Assembly (NCBI GenBank): GCA_913055635.1
Contig: CAJXLK010000017.1
Location: 1 to 64,000, forward strand
Reading direction: 5' to 3'
DNA length: 64,000 bases
Origin: an uncultured Bacteroidota bacterium
GTDB lineage: Bacteria > Bacteroidota > Bacteroidia > Bacteroidales > UBA12077
Made by a program: the position numbers and the translations under genes. How positions within the stretch are numbered: position 1 is the first letter of the stretch; each line of letters opens with the position of its first letter. The notes under the pieces were generated by a model, which was not told where the DNA came from, did not search any database, and saw only the letters and a list, made by a program, of their open reading frames with translations. Positions 45,075 to 52,152 of the stretch are shown here, piece after piece.

Positions 45075-45180
45075 ATAATTCCCCTGTTTGCAATGAACCC
45101 GTGGATTAAATCCATCAGGGTTATTTGACAATTCGTTGATTATCCAATTCAATTTAAAAAGGTGAAGCCACAGGAATTTG

Positions 45181-45774
45181 TCACTGCGCGTTTTCAGAAG
45201 CCGAGGTCTGGGCAGCTTGCTGTTCGTCCTCCTGCTGACTATTTTCCCGGGAGCCGCCGTTGGTTTGTTCAACGCCCTGCTGACGGCCCTGCTCAGTAGA
45301 AGCCTGAACATTCATCATTTCTTCTGCGGAAAAAACCTTGTCCATATCCAGGATCATAATGAATTTTTCCTCCACCTTGGCCATTCCGCTGATGAATTCC
45401 GATTTGTACTTGGAGCCAATGCTCGGAGGTGGCTGAATCTGATCCTCAGTGATCTCGAGCACTTCCTGCACCGAATCGACCAGGGTTCCTACCTGCACCT
45501 CTTCTCCGTTCACATTGACCTCCATCACCACAATGCAAGTATTGGCGGTGAATTCGGTCGGAGTCATCCCGAATTTGATGCGGGTATCGACCACCGGTAA
45601 AACCTGCCCCCGCAAATTGATCACCCCTTGCATATAATCAGGGGATTTGGGAACTTTGGTGATTTTGACCATTTCCATAATGCTCAAAACCCGGCTAACA
45701 TGCGCGGCGAATTCTTCTTCACCCAGTTTGAAAGTTAAATAAGAGTTGATTTGTTCTAATTCTTCCTTGTTCAT
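45181..45774 (-). CDS. cheW: chemotaxis coupling protein CheW
   Basis: 197 aa. The SH3-like CheW domain (about 10-150) shows [39 protein letters not shown] and [17 protein letters not shown]. It couples the receptor to CheA. Most CheW proteins are about 150-165 aa. Here a further 45 residues of Gln/Glu/Ser/Asn-rich sequence ([19 protein letters not shown]) form a disordered tail. It starts 11 nt after cheA and ends 106 nt before the mcp start. Confidence 0.93.
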   Translation of the reverse strand: MNKEELEQINSYLTFKLGEEEFAAHVSRVLSIMEMVKITKVPKSPDYMQGVINLRGQVLPVVDTRIKFGMTPTEFTANTCIVVMEVNVNGEEVQVGTLVDSVQEVLEITEDQIQPPPSIGSKYKSEFISGMAKVEEKFIMILDMDKVFSAEEMMNVQASTEQGRQQGVEQTNGGSRENSQQEDEQQAAQTSASENAQ

Positions 45775-45785
45775 CGTGATATCTT

Positions 45786-47924
45786 TTATGATTCCACATT
45801 AATCTGTTGTTGATAATCGCTGGTAAAGCGATCGATCATCTTATTGGTATCCATCACCAGGGCTACGGTTCCATCACCCAAAATGGTGGCCCCGGATATC
45901 ATATCCTGATATTTATACATCTTGCCCAATGACTTCAGCACGGCCTGATACTCGCCAATGACTGTATCTACGACCAGCCCGATGCGGTTGCCTTCATACT
46001 GGACCACCACAATTTCCTCGGTTTGGGACTCGGCCTCAGGCATATCAAATTCTTTACGCAGGTAGAAGAAAGGAATGCGTTCGCCATCGAGTACGATCAG
46101 GTTGTTGAACTTATCGACCACATCGCTGTGGTTGGCTGCGTATATCTTGTGAACAGCCGAGAGGGGGATCACATATTTGTTGTCGGATATTTGAACCAGC
46201 AGCCCGTCAATGATGGAGAGTGTCAGGGGCAACTTAACGGTAAGGGTGGTGCCGGTGCCGGGTTCGGAATCTATTTCCACCTCCCCGCGGATCTCTGCCA
46301 GGTTCCTTTTCACCACATCCATGCCCACACCCCGGCCTGATACGTCGGTTACGTTGGTGGAGGTTGAGAAGCCGGGGGTAAAAATCAAATCAAAGAGTTC
46401 TTTTTGGGAGAGGCTGGCCTCCGGGCTAATAAGTTTTTGCTTGACCGCCTTTTGTTTGATTTTTTCAGCATCCAGGCCTTTGCCGTCATCATGCACCTGG
46501 ATGTGAACACTGGCCCCTGAATAATAGGCTTTAAGCATGATGGTTCCCTCTTCGGGTTTTCCGGCCCGTCTTCTCTCCTCAGGGGTTTCAATGCCATGGT
46601 CAATGCAATTTCTCAGAATGTGCAATAAAGGATCGGTCAGGGTTTCAATGATATTCTTATCCAGCTCGGTTTCAGTGCCTTCTGTTTTCAGGCGCACTTT
46701 TTTACCCAGGCTGTTGGACAGGTCGCGTACCAGGCGGTTAAACCGGGTAATCATCGTTTCCACCGGTACCAGGGCAATATCGAAAGCATTGTCGCGAAGC
46801 TGTCGGGTAAGCTTTTGAACGTTTTCGGCGATGGCCTCCAACTCATTGTCTTCAGATTGATCGGCATGAAGGCTCAGGCGGGCCTGGGTGGTGACCAGCT
46901 CACTGACCAGGTTCATCATATGGTCAATCTTCTCTGACTCAACCCGGATGCTCGAGATGGCATCCTCTTTTTTCCCCCCGCCATTGGCTTTTGGGCTTGC
47001 TGGCTTCTGATTGCCTGTATCCTTGCCTTGGTTTTGCTGGCCTCCGGTTCCCTGATTTCCCGACTTCCCGCTGGAGGCATCCCGGCTTTGTGAAGTGTGG
47101 GCCTCAGGTTGGACCGACTCCTGGTGCTGGGCCACATATTTGATGGCATCCAATCCGATGAGCTGATCTTTCCGGTAATTTTGTTCCAAAAATTGGGCAA
47201 AGACACTGTTTTCCAAAAGATTGCCCTGAGAAAGCCGGTGAATGTCGATCCGGGCCTGATCTTCAACAAAAATAAACACATCATGGATGGCATCTTCCGT
47301 TTCATCGGTAACCAAAACCACTTCCCAGTGCGTATAGCATTTTTGAGGATCAAGCTGATCAAGCCGGGGGATGCGATCCAGACAGGGCATCACATAAGCC
47401 TGGCCCAGGTTGGCCAGCTCATCCATCAGGAACAACGGGTTGGTGCCGTTGTCAAAAAGACGTTCTTCCGGCTCAAAATAGATGTAGAACGTTTTGGTCT
47501 TATCCTGTCGCTGGTTTGAATTCTGTGGGGTTTCAGGCTCCTGTTGCTTCTCCTGGAGATATTTCCTGATCTGAATATCCAGGTTTTTATGGCGGGTTTG
47601 CGTTTCATCCGACATCTCATCTCCCTGGTGGAGCAACACTTTTAAATGATCCACCGCATCCAGGGTCAAATCCAGTAAGCCCTGGTTGACTTGCATGTTG
47701 CCCTCCCGAACCTGGTCATACACATTTTCCAGGTGATGGGTAAATTCGCTGAGCTGGTTGAAACCAAACATGGCCCCACCTCCCTTGAGGGAATGCATAT
47801 AGCGAAAAACCCGCTCAATCAGGTCAGAATCCTGGGGCGACTGTTCCAACTTCAGCAATGCTTCTTCCAGTTCGGCAAGGTTCTCGGTGGCTTCTTCCTG
47901 AAATTTTTGTTTGAAATTGTCCAT
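45786..47924 (-). CDS. cheA: chemotaxis histidine kinase CheA
   Basis: 712 aa. An Hpt domain (1-105) has the phosphorylated His44 in RYMHSLKGGGAMFGF. A second domain (about 145-265; FYIYFEPEERLFDNGTNPLF) is of a type I associate with many non-enteric CheA proteins. A Gly/Gln/Ser/Lys-rich linker (about 270-320) follows, then the dimerisation helix, the HATPase domain (HILRNCIDHGIETPEERR, VHDDGKGLD, GRGVGMDVVKRN) and the C-terminal CheW-like regulatory domain (VIPLSAVHKIY). It phosphorylates CheY and CheB. Its start codon overlaps the stop of cheY by 1 nt. Confidence 0.95.
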   Translation of the reverse strand: MDNFKQKFQEEATENLAELEEALLKLEQSPQDSDLIERVFRYMHSLKGGGAMFGFNQLSEFTHHLENVYDQVREGNMQVNQGLLDLTLDAVDHLKVLLHQGDEMSDETQTRHKNLDIQIRKYLQEKQQEPETPQNSNQRQDKTKTFYIYFEPEERLFDNGTNPLFLMDELANLGQAYVMPCLDRIPRLDQLDPQKCYTHWEVVLVTDETEDAIHDVFIFVEDQARIDIHRLSQGNLLENSVFAQFLEQNYRKDQLIGLDAIKYVAQHQESVQPEAHTSQSRDASSGKSGNQGTGGQQNQGKDTGNQKPASPKANGGGKKEDAISSIRVESEKIDHMMNLVSELVTTQARLSLHADQSEDNELEAIAENVQKLTRQLRDNAFDIALVPVETMITRFNRLVRDLSNSLGKKVRLKTEGTETELDKNIIETLTDPLLHILRNCIDHGIETPEERRRAGKPEEGTIMLKAYYSGASVHIQVHDDGKGLDAEKIKQKAVKQKLISPEASLSQKELFDLIFTPGFSTSTNVTDVSGRGVGMDVVKRNLAEIRGEVEIDSEPGTGTTLTVKLPLTLSIIDGLLVQISDNKYVIPLSAVHKIYAANHSDVVDKFNNLIVLDGERIPFFYLRKEFDMPEAESQTEEIVVVQYEGNRIGLVVDTVIGEYQAVLKSLGKMYKYQDMISGATILGDGTVALVMDTNKMIDRFTSDYQQQINVES

Positions 47925-48289
47925 TAGCGCATAACTTTTTTAAGAGCAGCCAGCAATTTGGCCGGAACAAAAGGCTTGACGATCCACCCGGTGGCCCCCG
48001 CATCTTTGGCCTCCTGCTTTTTGGAAGCCTGCGATTCGGTGGTCAGAAACAAAATCGGCACACGTTGGTATTGATCCTTATTGCGTATCTCCTTGATCAA
48101 TTCAATGCCATCCATCTCGGGCATATGCAAATCAGTAATTACCAAATCAATCGGATCGCCATTGAGGTGCTTCAAAGCATCCTTGCCATCATTCCCCAAT
48201 TTAACCTCATACCCCTCATTTTCAAGGGTAAAAGAAACAACTTCGCGGATGCTCTCTGAATCATCAACAACTAGAATATTTTTGCCCAT
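47924..48289 (-). CDS. cheY: single-domain response regulator CheY
   Basis: 121 aa, a stand-alone receiver. It has the acidic pair D9-D10, the phospho-acceptor D53 in LVITDLHMPEMDG, Thr in FLTTES, and Lys in WIVKPF. It begins 17 nt after the STAS gene and is coupled to cheA. Because no flagellar genes are in the window, its target is unknown: in this phylum it may address gliding or another process. Confidence 0.93.
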   Translation of the reverse strand: MGKNILVVDDSESIREVVSFTLENEGYEVKLGNDGKDALKHLNGDPIDLVITDLHMPEMDGIELIKEIRNKDQYQRVPILFLTTESQASKKQEAKDAGATGWIVKPFVPAKLLAALKKVMR

Positions 48290-48306
48290 GGTGATTTGAT
48301 GTTTGT

Positions 48307-48630
48307 TTAGGTTCTTAATATCGGATCAAACCCCGCATGATCAACCAGGGTCTGGGTCTCGTCCATCAGCTCAGCCGAGATGGAAATGGTTTTATCATAT
48401 TCCTCAGCGGTCTTTCTCAGGGACTCGATCAGCTGAATGAAACTCAAATCAATATTTTCCACATTTTTGATCTGAATATCAAGTTGATCATACTGATGGA
48501 TCGCGTCGAGGAAATTTTCCTTAATCTCCAGGACCGTATAAATGGTCAGTTCCTTTTCTACGACCATACGGGCCTTGTTTTCTTTCTTCTTACCATAAGG
48601 GGTAATGGTCACATGTTTGCTTGCTCTCAT
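48307..48630 (-). CDS. STAS-domain protein
   Basis: 107 aa. After a basic start (MRASKHVTITPYGKKKENK) comes a single STAS-type domain: EKELTIYTVLEIKENFLDAI, QIKNVENIDLSFIQLIESLR, then ISISAELMDETQTLVDHAGF. STAS domains act as anti-anti-sigma factors or scaffold switches. The position between the coiled-coil gene and cheY suggests a structural or signalling part in the chemosensory complex. The Ser in LSFIQLIESL lies where the regulatory Ser/Thr is found in phosphorylatable STAS proteins, but I cannot prove equivalence. Confidence 0.78.
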   Translation of the reverse strand: MRASKHVTITPYGKKKENKARMVVEKELTIYTVLEIKENFLDAIHQYDQLDIQIKNVENIDLSFIQLIESLRKTAEEYDKTISISAELMDETQTLVDHAGFDPILRT

Positions 48631-48655
48631 AGCTTGGTTCTTTAAGGTTTAAATG

Positions 48656-50434
48656 TCAGAATAGTTCCAGGTCACCTCCTTCTTCTCCAGCCTCAATTTC
48701 AGGGGACTCGCCTTTAGAGACGCTGTCATGGACCTTGAATTCGGTGCTCATGGTGTAGTATTCCCGCAGCTTCTGCAGGTTTTCCTCCTTACTCTCGCCA
48801 CTGTAGCTGGAATAAAGTTTAAGGTTGTAGTTAACCGTATTGAGTTGTTCAATGATGTCGCCAATGACATTTTCGAAATACTCGTAATACTGAATGCGGT
48901 TAACCGAATTTTGAACTTCCGAGTAGATTTGTTCACTCTTCTCGTTGTTCTCTTTGAGTTTTTCTAATATTTGCTGTTCGATCTGCCCTAATTTTTCGAG
49001 ATAAGCGCGTATTTTTCCCGGCAAATCCTCTGCACCATTGCCCTTATCATAGAGGTTGGCCATGGAATCACGTTCCAGCTCCTGGCGGATGGTTTGATAG
49101 TCCTCAAAAATGCTGGTCAGCAGCCCCTGATTGTTCTGCAAATCGCCATGCAGCTGGCTGATCTGTTGGACGATTGCATCGTCCTTGCTTTCGGTTTGCC
49201 CGTTGGTCAGGGTTTTTTTAAGGATATCATTCAATTGCTGCATATACTGATTGACCCGCTCATGTCCATCCTTCAGCTGATCGAGGATGGATTGGATTTC
49301 ATCCCGCTTGTCAGAAAAAGCCCGGGTAAACCGGCAAAAACTCTCGATCTGGCCTTTGGCCTGATCCAGGTTCTGCTTCAAACCACTCATAAATTCCGGG
49401 CTGCCCTGGTCTGAGGCAATATACTGGTTGCACATGGCCGAGACCCGGGTCATGCTCTGGCCAATTTCAAGAAACTTATCCGAAATCTTCTGGATGGCCG
49501 TCTGGTATTCCTTGTTGGTATGCATCAGCTGAGCAGCCTGCAATCCGGCAATATCCCGAATGCGGATAAAATAATCCGCTTTGGTCTGATCATCTACCTG
49601 GTCTTCCTGCTGCTCCATGGCAGAGATTTCTTCCAGCAACTGCTTATGCGTGTGCTGAATATGCTCCATCTTTTGTTTGATGATGTCCTGGTATTGTAAA
49701 TTGGTGACGATGCCGGCAATATTTTCAGAACTGCGCTGGGTCTCGGTTTTTATGGCCGGCAGATGCTCACGGATGTTCTGATAATGGCCCGAGTAAGATT
49801 CAATCTCCCTTTTTAAAAGGGTTAAAATGTTCTGAATATCCGAGCGTTCCCTGTTAAATTGTTCTTTTAACTCAAAATGCGCCCGGATCATTTGCTTAAG
49901 CTTGGACAACAAAGTCTCAATACTCCCCAGCTGCGCCTTCAACTGCTCCGAAATCTCCTGGATGGCCATCGGCGGGACTTCCCGCTCCTGATCAAAGGGT
50001 ATCTTCAGCTCATAATTGCTCTCCAAAAATTTCAGGCTGGTCAGATTCTGCTTAAAATTCTTGATGGGGAAAAAACTCTGCCTTAACCGGGAAAGCAAAC
50101 GGGTAAGGGCTTCAGATATCACTTCAATGTGGCCGTCCAGGATCTCCGTCCTCGATCGCAATTCCTGGTACAACTTCTCGATGCCCGCAACCATCTCGGC
50201 ATTTTCATTGCCCGTGATGTAATGGAATAAATAAGAGGCATTGTCGGAGATCTGCCGGGCTTGCCCGTGAAAATCGCGAAAATCCCGGTTTAAATTCATG
50301 AAATCTTCTGACGACACCTGGTGCAAGGAAACAATTTGTTCATCCACCCGCGTAAAGAAAGCCGTGAGGTCCTTCAGTGAATAAGCGGTTAATAGCGACT
50401 TAAGCTGTCCGGAATCTGTATTTTTTTCGCTCAT
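48656..50434 (-). CDS. large helical protein of the che operon with two CheZ-like DxxxQ motifs
   Basis: 592 aa, almost entirely alpha-helical with coiled-coil heptads, no membrane segment and an acidic C-terminus (SKGESPEIEAGEEGGDLELF). No family is recognised. Two segments stand out: LQYQDIIKQKMEHI (D250, Q254) and FENVIGDIIEQLNTV (D526, Q530). Both place an acidic residue and Gln four positions apart in a helix, as in the QDxxxQ active site of the CheY-P phosphatase CheZ. It lies between two receiver genes and STAS-cheY-cheA. A role as CheY-P phosphatase or array scaffold is inferred. A GTG at 50440, immediately after the upstream stop, is an alternative start. Confidence 0.7.
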   Translation of the reverse strand: MSEKNTDSGQLKSLLTAYSLKDLTAFFTRVDEQIVSLHQVSSEDFMNLNRDFRDFHGQARQISDNASYLFHYITGNENAEMVAGIEKLYQELRSRTEILDGHIEVISEALTRLLSRLRQSFFPIKNFKQNLTSLKFLESNYELKIPFDQEREVPPMAIQEISEQLKAQLGSIETLLSKLKQMIRAHFELKEQFNRERSDIQNILTLLKREIESYSGHYQNIREHLPAIKTETQRSSENIAGIVTNLQYQDIIKQKMEHIQHTHKQLLEEISAMEQQEDQVDDQTKADYFIRIRDIAGLQAAQLMHTNKEYQTAIQKISDKFLEIGQSMTRVSAMCNQYIASDQGSPEFMSGLKQNLDQAKGQIESFCRFTRAFSDKRDEIQSILDQLKDGHERVNQYMQQLNDILKKTLTNGQTESKDDAIVQQISQLHGDLQNNQGLLTSIFEDYQTIRQELERDSMANLYDKGNGAEDLPGKIRAYLEKLGQIEQQILEKLKENNEKSEQIYSEVQNSVNRIQYYEYFENVIGDIIEQLNTVNYNLKLYSSYSGESKEENLQKLREYYTMSTEFKVHDSVSKGESPEIEAGEEGGDLELF

Positions 50435-50440
50435 CGGCAC

Positions 50441-50818
50441 TTAATTAACGATTTGTTCAACTTTCATCAAAAAATTGTTGATGTCAATGGGCTTGTTGAT
50501 TACATCCTCCGCCCCCAAATCCATAGCTTTTTTGGTATTGTCATGATTGTCATAGGCCGTTACCACAACCACCGGATACATCTGCCGATTATGCCCGTTC
50601 CTTAACCGCTCCATGAACTCAAAACCGTCCATCCCGGGCATCAATAAATCCAACAGGATTAAATCAGGCTGATGGTCATGGATATATTGAACCGCCTGAT
50701 AAGAATTGCTCATCAACTTAACTTCATAGCCGGCATCTTCCAGTACTGCGCTAAGCAACAACAGGTTGGTCTCCGAATCGTCTACCACAAGTATTTTTTT
50801 CTTTTCCGATTGTACCAT
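50441..50818 (-). CDS. single-domain response regulator, first gene of the che operon
   Basis: 125 aa receiver domain. It has D13-D14, the phospho-acceptor D57 in LILLDLLMPGMDGFEF, Thr in VVTAYDN and Lys in VINKPIDINNF. Compared with the CheY at 47924 it has a longer alpha4-alpha5 region with NHDNTKKAMDLGAED, so it is a distinct regulator and not a recent duplicate. The stop is followed at once by the large helical gene. The promoter lies about 55 nt upstream of the ATG. Confidence 0.9.
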   Translation of the reverse strand: MVQSEKKKILVVDDSETNLLLLSAVLEDAGYEVKLMSNSYQAVQYIHDHQPDLILLDLLMPGMDGFEFMERLRNGHNRQMYPVVVVTAYDNHDNTKKAMDLGAEDVINKPIDINNFLMKVEQIVN

Positions 50819-50872
50819 CTTTGTTTAATAGGAATTCTTTTTTTAAATTGCACGACTAGTTCAGTGTCTAAA

Positions 50873-50904
50873 CAAAGATACGCAGAATCGAGACGGAGGT
50901 GCAA
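50873..50904 (-). promoter_or_regulatory. Bacteroidota-type promoter of the chemosensory operon
   Basis: On the minus strand, TTG (50904-50902), a 21-nt spacer and TATCTTTG (50880-50873, exact TAnnTTTG). It lies in the 205-bp divergent region between the che operon and the Crp/Fnr gene and leaves a leader of roughly 48 nt. Confidence 0.65.
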
Positions 50905-51023
50905 GGCTTCCCCAGTGATTTGAATTATTGAGTAAAATGATTTATACATATTTGATAAGATGAGCCAAATCATCCGGCCAGTCGTAACCCCGTGACAGTG
51001 AGATGTACATAAATGTATGAGTG

Positions 51024-51725
51024 ATGAAGGAACAAAAACATATCGATAGCCAACCCAAGCAGACCACCCAGGATATCATTCCTTTTCAAAATCTCCTTTC
51101 CGGGGAGGAAATTGAGCAAATCAAGGCCCATAGCAACATTGTGACCTATCATGAAAATGATGTGATCTTTAAGCAGGATACCCGCACTTCCCATTTTATG
51201 TATATCCTCTCGGGTTTGATTAAGATATACCGGGAAAATCGCAACAACAAAGTAAAAATCATCAAGCTGGGGATCCCCGGAGAGCTTTTAGGGATCAACT
51301 CCGTAATGGGAGAGGAAACATTCAGTTATTCAGCGGCTGCCCTTGAAAAGACAACCATCCAAATCATAGACTACAATGTACTGGAAACCATTCTGTTAAA
51401 CAACGGGCAGTTTTCCATGGCTTTGATGGAGAACATTTGTTCCGACAACCTCAACATCTTTAAACGCCTGATCAGTCAGTCGCAAAAACAATTACCCGGG
51501 CGCATCGCCGACATTATCCTTTACTTCTCGGATAACATCTACTACTCCAAAAATTTCACCTTTCCCCTGACCCGCAGCGAACTGGCCGAATTGGCCGGAA
51601 CCACGAAAGAAAGCCTGATCCGGACACTGACCGAATTTAAAAACGATAAAATCATCCTGCTGGAAGGCAAAAAAGTGCAAATCACCAGTGAGGACATTCT
51701 CAAAACCCTGAGTCGAATAGGGTAA
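51024..51725 (+). CDS. Crp/Fnr-family transcriptional regulator, divergent from the che operon
   Basis: 233 aa. The beta-roll sensor domain (about 25-150; VTYHENDVIFKQDTRTSHFM, YILSGLIKIY, KLGIPGELLGINSVMGEE) is followed by a winged helix-turn-helix (about 175-230; FPLTRSELAELAGTTKESLI, RTLTEF). There is no cysteine cluster for an iron-sulfur centre. A GTG one codon upstream (51021) is an alternative start. It is divergent from the chemosensory operon and 30 nt upstream of a receiver gene, so it may control one or both. The effector is unknown. Confidence 0.9.
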   Translation: MKEQKHIDSQPKQTTQDIIPFQNLLSGEEIEQIKAHSNIVTYHENDVIFKQDTRTSHFMYILSGLIKIYRENRNNKVKIIKLGIPGELLGINSVMGEETFSYSAAALEKTTIQIIDYNVLETILLNNGQFSMALMENICSDNLNIFKRLISQSQKQLPGRIADIILYFSDNIYYSKNFTFPLTRSELAELAGTTKESLIRTLTEFKNDKIILLEGKKVQITSEDILKTLSRIG

Positions 51726-51755
51726 GATAATTTAGAAAGGAAAGAAAAAGCAGAA

Positions 51756-52151
51756 ATGAGCAATCTCAGATACAATTTTCTGATCGCCGACGACATCATC
51801 ATGAACCGTTTTTTGCTGCGGGAAATTGTGACCGAAATCGCCAACGAAGTCTTTGAAGCCGGCAATGGAAATGAAGTGATCGACCTGCTGAACAACAAAT
51901 CCGTTGATATCATTTTAATGGATATCGAGATGCCGGAGATGAACGGGGTCGACACCACCAAATTCATCCGCAACAAAATGGAGCCTCCCCTAAGCGAAAC
52001 CCCGATTATTGCCCTCACTGCACACAATCCGAAAGATTTTTTTGAAAACCACCGCAATGTGGGATTTGATCATCTGATCACCAAACCCTATTCCATTGAG
52101 AAGGTCATGCAGGTGATCTCCACCCTTGACCACATACCAAAATCCAGATAG
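51756..52151 (+). CDS. single-domain response regulator
   Basis: 131 aa receiver. It has the acidic pair in LIADDIIMNRFLL, the phospho-acceptor Asp in IILMDIEMPEMNGVD (about 56), the Thr in IIALTAHNP and the Lys in LITKPYSIEK. This is the receiver type usually attached to hybrid kinases, here free-standing. It follows the Crp/Fnr gene and ends 1 nt before the next ATG, so it is co-transcribed with both. It is the third free receiver near the che genes. Confidence 0.9.
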   Translation: MSNLRYNFLIADDIIMNRFLLREIVTEIANEVFEAGNGNEVIDLLNNKSVDIILMDIEMPEMNGVDTTKFIRNKMEPPLSETPIIALTAHNPKDFFENHRNVGFDHLITKPYSIEKVMQVISTLDHIPKSR

Positions 52152-52152
52152 T

